A stretch of 64,000 bases of DNA from Rikenellaceae bacterium (GTDB taxonomy: Bacteria > Bacteroidota > Bacteroidia > Bacteroidales > UBA932), in NCBI GenBank assembly GCA_900769145.1, contig CAAGFN010000160.1, positions 1 through 64,000 on the forward strand, written 5' to 3'. The position numbers and the translations under genes were made by a program. This document shows, piece by piece, positions 31,526-40,715 of the stretch. The notes beneath the pieces are model-generated. The model saw nothing but the letters and a program-made list of their open reading frames with translations. It was not told where the DNA came from and did not search any database. Every line of letters starts with the position of its first letter. Position 1 is the stretch's first letter.

Positions 31526-34183
31526 TCATATCCCAAGTTCCTTCTTCATATCCCGGAGCAGGTCGAAGGCCTGGAGAGGAGTCATATTGTTGATATCCAC
31601 CGCATTGAGCCTGTCCCTAATGGAGGACAATGTAGGGTCGTCGAGCTGGAACAGTGACAGCTGAATCGACCCGTCACTCTCCACTGTGCCCTCCTTGATG
31701 TTGTATGGTTTGACAATCTTCCCGCAGGCCGAACCTTCAGGCTTGGCAATGGTTCCCGGAGCGGAGGACTCCAATGCGGCAAGGGTATCCTCGGCCGACT
31801 TGATGACCTCCTTCGGCATTCCCGCCATACGGGCCACGTGGATACCGAAGCTGTGGGCCGTGCCGCCCTCCTTGAGCTTGCGGAGGAAAATCACCTCCCT
31901 GCCCACCTCCTTGACGGCCACGTGGAAATTCTTCACGCGGGGATAAATGCCCTCCAGGTCATTGAGTTCATGGTAATGGGTGGCGAACAGGGTCATTGCC
32001 CCCTTGCCATACTCGTGAATGTACTCCACAATAGCCCTGGCAATCGACATTCCGTCGTATGTGGATGTTCCGCGGCCGATTTCGTCCAGGAGCACCAGCG
32101 AACGCTCAGAGAGATTGTGCAGAATCATCGATGTCTCGAGCATCTCCACCATGAACGTGGACTCGCCCCGGGAGATGTTGTCGGAGGCCCCAACGCGGGT
32201 GAAAAGCTTGTCGAAGAAGCCGAACTTAACCTGGTCCGCCGGCACGAATGAGCCTATCTGGGCCATCAGGACAATGAGGGCAGTCTGTCGGAGCAGAGCT
32301 GATTTTCCGGACATGTTCGGACCCGTCAGTACGATAATCTGCTGGCTGTCCTTGTCCAGATAAATGTCGTTCGGAACATATTCCTCGCCCGGCTTCATCA
32401 ATGTCTCAATAACCGGGTGACGCCCCGCCTTGATGCTCAGGGAATGGCTCCTGTCAATCTCCGGCCTGCAATAATGCCTCTCCAATGCCTGCTCCGCAAA
32501 GCCTGCCAGCACGTCAATGCGGGCAAGCGCAAGAGCATTGACCTGGATGGTGCGGATGAATGACTGGAGACGGGTTATGAGGGCATTGTAAATGGAAGTC
32601 TCGAGGGCGTAAATCTTGTCCTCCGCAGAGAGAATCTGCTCCTCGTATTCCTTAAGTTCCTGGGTGATATATCTTTCGGCATTGACCAGAGTCTGCTTGC
32701 GGATCCAGTCCTCCGGGACCTTGTCCTTGTGGGTATTGCGGACCTCGATGTAGTAGCCGAAAACATTGTTGTAACTGATTTTGAGAGAAGGGATTCCGGT
32801 GCGCTCCGTCTCGCGCTGCTGCATTTCGATGAGATATTGCTTCCCGCCCCTCGAAATTTCCCTGAGGCGGTCCAGCTCGGCATCCACTCCGGACGCAATT
32901 ACGTCGCCCTTTCCAATGGCGGATGCGGCCTCCGGGCTGATTGTCCTGCGGATATCCTCCAGCAGGGCCGAACAGTCATCAATCCCGTCCACAAGGGTCC
33001 TGAGGGCATTGCAGCAGCTGGCTGAGCCATTGACAATCTCCCTTATCGGGCCTGTCTGCGCAAGTCCGCGGCCAAGCTGAAGAATCTCCCTCGGGAAAAT
33101 CTTTCCGGTCGCAGCCCTGGAAAGAATGCGGTCCAGGTCGCCGATTTCGCCCAGACGCATCTGGAGAGCGTCAAGCCGCTCACGGTCAGAGCAAAGGTCC
33201 TCCACAATGTCATGGCGGGAACGGATTTCGTCAATGTCCAATGACGGCATTGCCAGCCAGGTCCTGAGAAGCCTGGAGCCCATAGGCGAAGAACATTTGT
33301 CAATGACATCCACCAATGAGACCCCTTCCCCGCCGACCGAGGCGCTGAACACTTCAAGATTGCGCACCGTAAAGCGGTCCATCCAGACGAAACTGCCCCC
33401 GTCAATCCTGGAGATGGAGCAGATATTGGCCAGCCCGGCGTGGTGAGTCTGCTCCAGATACACGACCAGAGCCCCCGCAGCACAGATGCCAAGCGGGTGA
33501 CGTTCAATGCCATAGCCCTTGAGGGAATCCACCTTGAGCTGCTTCTTGAGCCTCTCCGCGGCGGAATCATGGACAAAGGCCCACTCATCAATGGTGGAGA
33601 TATAGGCCTTGTCCCCGAAGAGTTCCCTGACCCGCTTTTCCTCGCCCCTCTCGACCACAAGTTCCTTCGGCGAAAGGGATGATATCAACGTGCCGATGAA
33701 CTCCGGGCTGCCCTGGGCCACCTCGAATGTACCCGTGGAGGCATCCAGGAAGGCGGCTCCGCATTCGTTCCGGGAGAATGTCAGCCCGGCGAGGTAGTTG
33801 TGTTCCTTCTGCTCCAGCATCTGTTCCCCGAATGCCAGGCCCGGGGTGACGAGCTCGGTCACTCCCCGCTTTACCAATGTCTTGGTGAGTTTCGGGTCCT
33901 CCAGCTGGTCGCAGACTGCCACCTTGTACCCCGCCCTGATGAGTTTGGTGAGATAGAGTTCGATGGCGTGGTGCGGGAAGCCGGCCATGGCCACGTGGCC
34001 CTTGTCCCCGTTGGAACGCTTCGTCAGGACAATGCCGAGCACCTTGCTCGCAAGCACGGCATCATCGGAATAGGTCTCGTAGAAGTCCCCTACCCTGTAC
34101 AGAAGAATGGCCTCAGGGTTCTGGGCCTTCACGGAAAAATATTGTTTCAGTAGAGGGGTGTCCTCCGCTTGTTTTTTCGCCAT
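31526..34183 (-). CDS. mutS: DNA mismatch repair ATPase MutS
   Basis: Recognises mismatches and starts repair with MutL. From the ATG at 34183 the protein has 885 residues, a normal length for MutS. The frame is open further upstream, but that part is antisense to the glycosyltransferase gene and is rejected. Motifs: mismatch-reading F-Y-E (RVGDFYETYSD, Phe34 and Glu36), connector and lever domains, Walker A GPNMSGKSALLRQT, signature loop GESTFMVEM, Walker B LVLLDEIGRGTSTYDG and FATHYHEL. The C-terminal dimer segment is present (NMTPLQAFDLL). A TATTTTTG -7 element at 34232-34239 precedes the start and diverges from the neighbouring gene. Confidence 0.98.
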   Translation of the reverse strand: MAKKQAEDTPLLKQYFSVKAQNPEAILLYRVGDFYETYSDDAVLASKVLGIVLTKRSNGDKGHVAMAGFPHHAIELYLTKLIRAGYKVAVCDQLEDPKLTKTLVKRGVTELVTPGLAFGEQMLEQKEHNYLAGLTFSRNECGAAFLDASTGTFEVAQGSPEFIGTLISSLSPKELVVERGEEKRVRELFGDKAYISTIDEWAFVHDSAAERLKKQLKVDSLKGYGIERHPLGICAAGALVVYLEQTHHAGLANICSISRIDGGSFVWMDRFTVRNLEVFSASVGGEGVSLVDVIDKCSSPMGSRLLRTWLAMPSLDIDEIRSRHDIVEDLCSDRERLDALQMRLGEIGDLDRILSRAATGKIFPREILQLGRGLAQTGPIREIVNGSASCCNALRTLVDGIDDCSALLEDIRRTISPEAASAIGKGDVIASGVDAELDRLREISRGGKQYLIEMQQRETERTGIPSLKISYNNVFGYYIEVRNTHKDKVPEDWIRKQTLVNAERYITQELKEYEEQILSAEDKIYALETSIYNALITRLQSFIRTIQVNALALARIDVLAGFAEQALERHYCRPEIDRSHSLSIKAGRHPVIETLMKPGEEYVPNDIYLDKDSQQIIVLTGPNMSGKSALLRQTALIVLMAQIGSFVPADQVKFGFFDKLFTRVGASDNISRGESTFMVEMLETSMILHNLSERSLVLLDEIGRGTSTYDGMSIARAIVEYIHEYGKGAMTLFATHYHELNDLEGIYPRVKNFHVAVKEVGREVIFLRKLKEGGTAHSFGIHVARMAGMPKEVIKSAEDTLAALESSAPGTIAKPEGSACGKIVKPYNIKEGTVESDGSIQLSLFQLDDPTLSSIRDRLNAVDINNMTPLQAFDLLRDMKKELGI

Positions 34184-34231
34184 AAGAGATGAGTAATCCT
34201 TCAGAAGGGGAATTTTTCCCCAACATCCTGA

Positions 34232-34260
34232 CAAAAATACAATTTTTCTTGCTACTTTTG
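34232..34260. promoter_or_regulatory. Divergent -7 elements for mutS and the glycosyltransferase
   Basis: Minus strand: TATTTTTG at 34232-34239, 49 bases before the mutS ATG. Plus strand: TACTTTTG at 34253-34260, 11 bases before the glycosyltransferase ATG at 34271. Both match TAnnTTTG. Confidence 0.5.
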
Positions 34261-34270
34261 GGACATTGTT

Positions 34271-35590
34271 ATGAAAAAAGTTCTGGTCATCACATATTAC
34301 TGGCCTCCGACCGGAGGCTCCGGGGTACAGCGATGGGTGAAATTCGCCAAATATCTGCCGCAATTCGGATGGCAGCCGGTCATCTATACGCCCGAGAATC
34401 CGGAAATGACTTCGGTGGACAAGACGCTGGAAGGCGACATTCCCCCGGAGGCTATAGTAATCAAGAGGCCGATAACCGAGTTCTACACACTCTACCGCCG
34501 CCTGATGGGACGCGGGGACAGCAGCGTGAAGGAGGTCAATCCCATCAACAACAGGGAGAGGACCTTCAAGCAGAAACTTATGCTCGCCCTGAGGGGCAAT
34601 CTCTTCATCCCCGACCCGAGGGTGACCTGGGTGGGACCGTCCGTCCGCTTCCTGAAGAAGTATCTGAAGGAGAATCCCGTGGACATAATCGTCAGCACCG
34701 GCCCTCCGCATTCTATGCATCTCATAGCAATGAAGGTGGCAGCCGCTACAGGCATTCCGTGGGTTGCTGACTTCCGTGACCCGTGGACCAAGATGTTCTA
34801 TTTCAAACATTTATGTCTGTCCAGCTGGGCGGAGCGAAAGCATCAGCGCCTGGAAAAGGAAGTGCTTGACAATGCCGATGTGGTGGTGGCAGTCTCCCCT
34901 CTTGTCCAGGACGAGTTCAAGACAATGACAGATACCCCCGTGGAACTGATTACCAACGGTTTCGACGAGGATGATTTCGAGCAGGTGGTGGAGCCGGACG
35001 GATATTTCAATGTTACCCACACCGGGCTTTTCGCCGCCGACGGCAATCCTGAAGTAATCTGGAAGGTACTGGCGGAAAAATGCGCTGCCGAGCCGGAGTT
35101 CCGGAAAATGCTGAGAATCCGCCTGGCCGGGAAGACCGACCCCGAAATCATTGCCTCAATCAGGGCAGCCGGGCTGGAGGACAACCTCATTGACCTCGGC
35201 TACCAGAGCCATAACAATGCCGTCCGCGAGCAGAAAAATGCCTCCCTCCTGATTCTCCCCCTCCGCAAGGAACCAGAATACAGGGCCACTCTGCCGGGCA
35301 AACTCTTCGAATATCTGGCCTCGATGGTCCCTGTGCTCGGTATCGGCCAGACTGACGGGGCCATGGCCCGCATCATCAATGAAACCCGGGCAGGAGTAGT
35401 ATTCAACTGGGATGACGAGGAATCAGTCCGCACATACATCAACCATTGCTGGCAGGATTTCTCCTCCGAAAATGAGACTCCGGCCAGAAGGGACAATGCA
35501 GACGCCATCCTCCGCTATTCCCGCAGGAATACTGCCGGGCAGATGGCCGAACTGTTCCAGCGGCTCCAAGTAATTTTTGAAGATTACTAA
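34271..35590 (+). CDS. Family 4 glycosyltransferase, GT-B fold
   Basis: Transfers a sugar from a nucleotide-activated donor, most likely to a surface polysaccharide or lipid acceptor. The 439-residue protein has the GT-B N-terminal fold with VLVITYYWPPTGGSGVQR (glycine-rich loop, residues 4-21) and the DFRDPW motif. The C-terminal donor-binding domain has NGFDEDDF, TGLFAADGNPE and KLFEYLASMVPVLGIG, which carries the E-x7-E-like region. There is no signal peptide, so it is cytoplasmic. It stands alone, not in a capsule cluster, and its end overlaps the convergent transporter gene by 4 bases. Acceptor and linkage cannot be told from the sequence. Confidence 0.88.
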   Translation: MKKVLVITYYWPPTGGSGVQRWVKFAKYLPQFGWQPVIYTPENPEMTSVDKTLEGDIPPEAIVIKRPITEFYTLYRRLMGRGDSSVKEVNPINNRERTFKQKLMLALRGNLFIPDPRVTWVGPSVRFLKKYLKENPVDIIVSTGPPHSMHLIAMKVAAATGIPWVADFRDPWTKMFYFKHLCLSSWAERKHQRLEKEVLDNADVVVAVSPLVQDEFKTMTDTPVELITNGFDEDDFEQVVEPDGYFNVTHTGLFAADGNPEVIWKVLAEKCAAEPEFRKMLRIRLAGKTDPEIIASIRAAGLEDNLIDLGYQSHNNAVREQKNASLLILPLRKEPEYRATLPGKLFEYLASMVPVLGIGQTDGAMARIINETRAGVVFNWDDEESVRTYINHCWQDFSSENETPARRDNADAILRYSRRNTAGQMAELFQRLQVIFEDY

Positions 35591-37278
35591 ATCAACATGA
35601 TAATCTGGGCGGAGATAACCCTAAGGAACATGCAGACAGGATAAACCGTGGCGTAGGCTACGGAAGGCTTGTCGTCGTCAACTGTGCTCAGGGCATATTC
35701 CAGGGCTATCGGATTGGCCATTGAGCCGCAGAGCATACCCACATTGGAGGAATAGTCCGTGCCAAGGACGCGGGAGGCCAGGAAACCTACCAGAAGGACA
35801 GGGACAATGGCCATTACCAGGCTGGCTCCAATCCAGAGCAAACCCTCCGGCCTGAAAACCATTGAGAAAAACTCCGGACCTGCGCTGAGACCAAGGCCGG
35901 CCAGATAGACAGTGATGCCGAACTGCCTGAGCATAAGGCTGGCACTATGGGTAGTATAGGTCGTCAGATGAATACGCGGCCCGAATGCGCCCATCAGGAT
36001 GCCGACAATAATAGGACCGCCGGCAATGCCCAGCTTGATCGGGGAACTCATCCCCGGAATCATTATCGGAATACTTCCGAGGAGAAGACCCAGGACAATG
36101 CCTATGAACAGCGACAGCAGATTAGGTGTCCTGAGTTCTTTCTCTTGATTACCAAGTACTTCTGCAACCCTGTCAATGGCACTTTCCCTGCCGACAACAG
36201 TCAGTTTGTCACCCATCTGGAGATGCAGGCCGCTGGACGGAAGAATGTCAATTCCGGCGCGGTTCACCCTTGTGATATTGACTCCGAAGGCATTGCGAAG
36301 ATGAAGGTCACCAAGCTTTACCCCGTTCTTGTCAGGCCTTGTCACCAGCACGTGGCGGGACACCAGGACACCGTCTATGGAGTTCCAGTCAATGTTGCGG
36401 CTGTTCCAGTCCTTGTTAACCTTCTGGCCGAAAATCATTTCCACGGCATCCACGTCCTTCTCCTTGGACAATACGAGCACGTGCTCTCCCTCCTCAAGCA
36501 ATGTCTCCCCGTCCGGGATGATGACCTTGCCCTGCCGCCCGTCATTCTCATCGGCCCCATGGCTGAACTTCCAGACCCTGGACACCACCAGGCGGACAGG
36601 CACCGCATTCATTATCTCCTTGATAGTCTTGCCGAAAATGGAAGGATTGCTGACCCTGAACTCGGTGACGAATGCCGGGCTGTCGTGCTGGTCAACATTG
36701 TCACGGCGCCGGCTGAAAAGTACCTTGAGTATTATCACACAGAGGATTACGCCAATGACACCGAAGGGATAACCCACAGCACAGGCTACGGCCATGCCGT
36801 TGGATTCGGCCAATGCCGAAGGGTCAGCCTGAAGAAGCGACTGCTGGGCCGCTCCCAGCATCGGAGTATTGGTCACGGCTCCGGAAAACAAGCCCATGGA
36901 AACGTACAGAGGCATGTCCCCAATCCAGACAAAGGCCAGCATAATGAATATGCCCAGGACCATGACGGCCACGGCCAGCAGGTTCAGCTTCATGCCGCCC
37001 TTCTTCAATGAAGGGAAGAAACTCGGCCCCACCTGAAGTCCAAGGGAATAGACGAAGAGAATGAGGCCGAAATTCTGGGCCAGCACAAGCATCTGCGGGT
37101 CAATGCTGAGGCCGAGATGCCCTGCCAGGATGCCGGCGAAGAAAACGAATGTCACGCCAAGGGATACTCCCTTGATTTTCAATTTATTACAGGCAAGTCC
37201 CGCCGCGCAGATGAGCGACAGGACCAAAATTGCCTGAATGAAACTGTGTTCAAACAGTATGTCAGTGAACCACTGCAT
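35587..37278 (-). CDS. AspT/YidE/YbjL-family membrane transporter with RCK_C domains
   Basis: A 563-residue inner-membrane protein. Two hydrophobic halves (about 1-190 and 385-563), each with four to six helices, flank a soluble middle (about 205-380) that fits two TrkA-C/RCK_C units (LHLRNAFGVNITRVNRAGID, LQMGDKLTVVGRESAIDRV). The repeats GLILFVYSLGLQVGPSFF and ITVYLAGLGLSAGPEFF show the duplicated antiporter domain of the AspT/YidE/YbjL family. Family members exchange amino or organic acids or are uncharacterised; the substrate here is unknown. It lies 6 bases downstream of the C69 peptidase, so a link to peptide or amino-acid handling is possible. Confidence 0.9.
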   Translation of the reverse strand: MQWFTDILFEHSFIQAILVLSLICAAGLACNKLKIKGVSLGVTFVFFAGILAGHLGLSIDPQMLVLAQNFGLILFVYSLGLQVGPSFFPSLKKGGMKLNLLAVAVMVLGIFIMLAFVWIGDMPLYVSMGLFSGAVTNTPMLGAAQQSLLQADPSALAESNGMAVACAVGYPFGVIGVILCVIILKVLFSRRRDNVDQHDSPAFVTEFRVSNPSIFGKTIKEIMNAVPVRLVVSRVWKFSHGADENDGRQGKVIIPDGETLLEEGEHVLVLSKEKDVDAVEMIFGQKVNKDWNSRNIDWNSIDGVLVSRHVLVTRPDKNGVKLGDLHLRNAFGVNITRVNRAGIDILPSSGLHLQMGDKLTVVGRESAIDRVAEVLGNQEKELRTPNLLSLFIGIVLGLLLGSIPIMIPGMSSPIKLGIAGGPIIVGILMGAFGPRIHLTTYTTHSASLMLRQFGITVYLAGLGLSAGPEFFSMVFRPEGLLWIGASLVMAIVPVLLVGFLASRVLGTDYSSNVGMLCGSMANPIALEYALSTVDDDKPSVAYATVYPVCMFLRVISAQIIMLI

Positions 37279-37284
37279 TGAGAA

Positions 37285-39066
37285 TTATTTCACCTCTACT
37301 TTCTTGACGGTTTCGCCGTGAAAGTGAGCCACGGCCTCTTTCCAGTACTCTGTGTAGCCCGGCTGGGTCAGCCCGTCCGGAATATGCTCTGACTCAGGGC
37401 TGTGTACGAATGAGCCATCCTCGTTCTGAGCCTTCACATTGCCGTCGATAAACTTGACGAGAAGGGTTTCCTCCAGCTTTACCCATTCATTGAAAATGGC
37501 ATCGGCGGTACTGACTGTGTATGATGTAAGATATTGTTTTACACTCGCAAAAGCATTGCCGGTATCAGTCATCGGGTCATAGCCCGGATTCTTCTTCGAC
37601 TGCTTCCTGGCCTCCTTGGCGGCGATTGCATTGTACATCTCCAATGCCTTCGCATCGGCCTGTGGCACACCTTCATTGAGCTGGGCATTCTCGAAATTGT
37701 CGATATGCTCCCTCACATACGGGGCCATATAGTTGTACATCTTGTAGCAGGCGTTGGATACCCTGTTGTTTACCCAGAATGAGGAAGTCGGAGAGTAGGT
37801 GAGAAGGTCTCCGTTGCCGACTCTGAAGCATTCAGGGACAATCTCGACATTGGTATAAACAGGTGTAACATAAGAGGTTGCAGCATCGTCGGTACCGAAC
37901 CAGAGAATACCGCCCATCACGTCAGGATAGTTTCCGCGGGCCTGGCCCACGAACCAGAATCCGGTCTGCTGGGTGGCGATGGCCCTCTCATTGGTGTATT
38001 CCTTGCCGTCGTAGGAGAAGCCCATCGGCCTCCATCTATAAGGAAGGGCGTTTCCGCCGGCACCGATATCCTGGGTCATATCCATCGGGGTACCCTCGTA
38101 ATGATCCCTCATCACATCGGCTATATCCTTGACTGTCAACTTGGTGGCAGGCTTGATCCAGAGAGGCATATTGTTGGCCGGGTTGTGGCCCATAGCGTAA
38201 TCCACGAAGTCGTAGGAATCCTTCTCCACGAGGCTGCCGCCATTTTCATAGACGAACTTGCCCTTGCCGAGAATATTGAATGCGCTCCAGACCCTGGCCT
38301 CGCAGCCCCTGAGCCCGCCGAAATCGGGAGGGCAGTAGGTATCCCTGAAGCTGAACTCCTCATCCTTGCCGTCGAACCAGCCCATCTTCCTGGCAAAAGA
38401 AATCACATCCTTGGCATAGAGGCAGTTTTCCGGGTCGTCGAGAGGGAAGGTGGTGATGCGGGCCTGATTGGCATGGCCGCTGATGTATCCGTCCGGAATG
38501 CGGCGGGCCACCCATACGGAGCCCTTCTCCTTGCCCTTTCCGACCATTTCCATTATCCAGGCCTCCTCCTTGTCAGCGATGGAGAATGACTCGCCCTCGG
38601 AAAAATAGCCGTATTTCTGGGTCAGTTCATCCATCAGCTTTATGGCCTCTCTTGCGGTCCTGGCCCTCTGGAGGGTAATGTAGATAAGCGAGCCGTAGTC
38701 CATCCTGGCATCCGGATTGTCGAGTCCGTGACGTCCTCCGAATGTGGTCTCTGCTATTATGAGCTGGTGCTCATTCATGTTGCCCACGGTCTTGTAGGTA
38801 TGCGGAACCTGCTCAATTTCACCTAGATACTTGCCTGAATCCCAGTTATACACCTTGAGCTTGGTACCGTCTGCCCAGTCGGCCTGGGGCTTGAAGTACA
38901 ACTCTCCGTAAAGCCAATGTGAATCAGCTGCATACGAGACGAGGCAGGAGCCGTCGGCGCTTGCTCCGCGGGTAACGATGACATTGGTGCAGGCCTCGGA
39001 CCTGTTGCCTGCGGCGAAAAAAAGCGAGGCGACCATTGCGGCGGCCAGGATTGTTCTATATTTCAT
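37285..39066 (-). CDS. Exported family C69 dipeptidase
   Basis: A 593-residue Ntn-hydrolase peptidase of MEROPS family C69. The signal or propeptide ends just before EACTNVIVTRGAS, exposing Cys26 as the N-terminal nucleophile. Other family features are VSYAADSHW, VGNMNEHQLIIAETTFGGR, MDYGSLIYITLQRARTAREA and ESFSIADKEEAWIMEM. Length fits the large Bacteroidota members. It should cleave short peptides in the periplasm, which could feed the downstream transporter six bases away. Confidence 0.93.
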   Translation of the reverse strand: MKYRTILAAAMVASLFFAAGNRSEACTNVIVTRGASADGSCLVSYAADSHWLYGELYFKPQADWADGTKLKVYNWDSGKYLGEIEQVPHTYKTVGNMNEHQLIIAETTFGGRHGLDNPDARMDYGSLIYITLQRARTAREAIKLMDELTQKYGYFSEGESFSIADKEEAWIMEMVGKGKEKGSVWVARRIPDGYISGHANQARITTFPLDDPENCLYAKDVISFARKMGWFDGKDEEFSFRDTYCPPDFGGLRGCEARVWSAFNILGKGKFVYENGGSLVEKDSYDFVDYAMGHNPANNMPLWIKPATKLTVKDIADVMRDHYEGTPMDMTQDIGAGGNALPYRWRPMGFSYDGKEYTNERAIATQQTGFWFVGQARGNYPDVMGGILWFGTDDAATSYVTPVYTNVEIVPECFRVGNGDLLTYSPTSSFWVNNRVSNACYKMYNYMAPYVREHIDNFENAQLNEGVPQADAKALEMYNAIAAKEARKQSKKNPGYDPMTDTGNAFASVKQYLTSYTVSTADAIFNEWVKLEETLLVKFIDGNVKAQNEDGSFVHSPESEHIPDGLTQPGYTEYWKEAVAHFHGETVKKVEVK

Positions 39067-39067
39067 C

Positions 39068-39097
39068 TTGCACTATAATATTTATTTGTTAAATTTG
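39068..39097 (+). promoter_or_regulatory. Promoter with TTG, 19-bp spacer, TAAATTTG
   Basis: TTG at 39068-39070 and TAAATTTG at 39090-39097 are separated by 19 bases, the textbook Bacteroidota sigma-ABfr arrangement. It drives the small exported protein downstream. Confidence 0.7.
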
Positions 39098-39145
39098 CCC
39101 GCTCAGTAATCCAATTTGATGCTTACTAAAAACGATTGCAAATCT

Positions 39146-39613
39146 ATGAAATTTTTCGCTAAGAGACTGACCTTTTCGGCAGTATTGTCCATTTTATTTC
39201 TGATACCTGCTTTTTCTTACGCCCAGGAGCAGCAGAAAGAGCCTACGCCTGAAGAGATGGCGGCCAAGGAGGCTGACCGTCTCGCAGAACTTCTGGACCT
39301 TGACCCGGGACAGGTTTTCTACGTGGATTCGACCCTCCAGCACGACTATGCGGCATGGAAGGAGGAAGTGACCAAACTCCAGAAATCCAGGGTGGACAAC
39401 ATTGATATGTACACTGCGACACGCGACAAGTGGATGCAGCAGATTGATGACACCTACCGCCGGATTTTCACCGACGAGCAATGGGCCGCCTATCTCAAGA
39501 GCGGGGCTGCCAAGAGCCAGAAGGCCAGGGAGAAGCGCAAGGCCAAGATTGAGAAGGCCAATGGGATGAGCCATGAGGCCGCCCCCGGGAAGAAAAAGCC
39601 CGAGGGCAAATGA
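39146..39613 (+). CDS. Small exported protein of unknown function
   Basis: From the ATG at 39146 the protein has 155 residues with a signal peptide (ILFLIPAFSYAQEQQK). An earlier ATG at 39119 would put a charged stretch before the signal peptide, so the later start is preferred. The mature part is helical and charged, with FTDEQWAAYL near residues 108-117, a lysine/arginine-rich stretch after it and a basic tail ending PGKKKPEGK. The short helical layout and the TDEQW segment recall Spy/CpxP-like periplasmic proteins, but this is only a resemblance. It has its own promoter and ends 53 bases before pheS. Confidence 0.75.
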   Translation: MKFFAKRLTFSAVLSILFLIPAFSYAQEQQKEPTPEEMAAKEADRLAELLDLDPGQVFYVDSTLQHDYAAWKEEVTKLQKSRVDNIDMYTATRDKWMQQIDDTYRRIFTDEQWAAYLKSGAAKSQKAREKRKAKIEKANGMSHEAAPGKKKPEGK

Positions 39614-39635
39614 TGAATGATTGCTGAAAAATCAT

Positions 39636-39643
39636 TACATTTG
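39636..39643 (+). promoter_or_regulatory. -7 element for pheS
   Basis: TACATTTG, 23 bases before the ATG at 39667. An earlier in-frame ATG (39655) would leave almost no leader, which supports the later start. Confidence 0.5.
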
Positions 39644-39666
39644 CATTCTTGAAAATGAATTTGACA

Positions 39667-40701
39667 ATGAAAGAGCAGATTGAACAGTTGCTTGAGGAGG
39701 TGAGAAACCTCACTTGCAAGACGGAGAAAGATATTGAGGACGCCAGGGTGCGTCTTTTGGGCAAGAAAGGTGAGATTACGAAACTTTTCGACGAGTTCCG
39801 TACCATCGCCCCTGATCTCAAGAGAGAGTTCGGCCAGAAGTTGAATGTCCTGAAGAAGGAAGCGAGCGCCAAGATTGAGGAGCTCAAGGCTTCTGCACAG
39901 TCAGCGGGTCAGGCTGCGGATGACTCGTTCGACGCCACCCTTCCCGGAGATATCAGGGACCTCGGTTCAAGGCATCCTGTATCCATTGCACGGCAGCAGA
40001 TTGTCAGCATTTTCCGCAAGTTCGGCTACGACGTGGCCGAGGGTCCGGAGATTGAAGACGACTATCATGTTTTCGAGGCCCTGAACTTCCCTCCGAACCA
40101 TCCGGCCAGGGATATGCAGGATACATTCTTCGTGTCTGCGGGCCATCCGAACCCGCTTCTGCTCCGTACCCATACTTCCAGCGTACAGGTTAGGGCAATG
40201 GAGAAGATGCAGCTTCCGATTCGTGTCATCTGCCCTGGACGTGTGTTCAGGAACGAGGCCATCTCGGCCCGTGCGCACTGCATTTTCCATCAGGTGGAGG
40301 GTCTCTACATTGACGAGAATGTCACCTTCGCTGACTTGAAGCAGGCCATCCTGCTTTTTGCCCGCGAGATGTTCGGCCCTGATACACAGATACGTATGAG
40401 GCCATCTTACTTCCCGTTCACGGAGCCGTCCGCCGAGGTGGACGTAAGCTGCAACATCTGCCACGGCAAGGGTTGCAATATCTGCAAGGGAACCGGCTGG
40501 CTGGAGATTCTCGGCTGCGGCATGGTGGATCCTAATGTGCTTGAGGCTTCGGGCATTGACAGCAAGAAGTACTCCGGATTCGCATTCGGAATGGGTATTG
40601 AGCGTATCGCAATGCTGAAGTGGCAGGTCAATGACCTCCGTCACTATTTCGAGAACGACATGCGCTTCCTGAGGGAGTTCTCTACCTGCGTTGAGGTTTA
40701 G
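39667..40701 (+). CDS. pheS: Phenylalanine-tRNA ligase alpha subunit
   Basis: Charges tRNA-Phe together with PheT. I chose the ATG at 39667 (344 residues) because MKEQIEQLLEEV aligns with the start of other Bacteroidales PheS proteins and the -7 element leaves a sensible leader. It has the N-terminal coiled coil (about 1-90), then the class II catalytic core: motif 1 region DIRDLGSRHPVSIARQQI, EGPEIEDDYHVFEALNFP, motif 2 GRVFRNEAISARAHCIFHQ, the Zn-type cysteine stretch CNICHGKGCNICKGTGW, and motif 3 GFAFGMGIERIAML. pheT is not in the window, so the two subunits are encoded apart. Confidence 0.97.
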   Translation: MKEQIEQLLEEVRNLTCKTEKDIEDARVRLLGKKGEITKLFDEFRTIAPDLKREFGQKLNVLKKEASAKIEELKASAQSAGQAADDSFDATLPGDIRDLGSRHPVSIARQQIVSIFRKFGYDVAEGPEIEDDYHVFEALNFPPNHPARDMQDTFFVSAGHPNPLLLRTHTSSVQVRAMEKMQLPIRVICPGRVFRNEAISARAHCIFHQVEGLYIDENVTFADLKQAILLFAREMFGPDTQIRMRPSYFPFTEPSAEVDVSCNICHGKGCNICKGTGWLEILGCGMVDPNVLEASGIDSKKYSGFAFGMGIERIAMLKWQVNDLRHYFENDMRFLREFSTCVEV

Positions 40702-40715
40702 TTTTCTCTATCTGA

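Noticed and set aside
34184..34810. N-terminal extension of MutS to 1094 residues
   Set aside because: The extension is antisense to the glycosyltransferase gene and has no MutS homology. The ATG at 34183 gives a normal MutS with the F-Y-E motif at residues 34-36.
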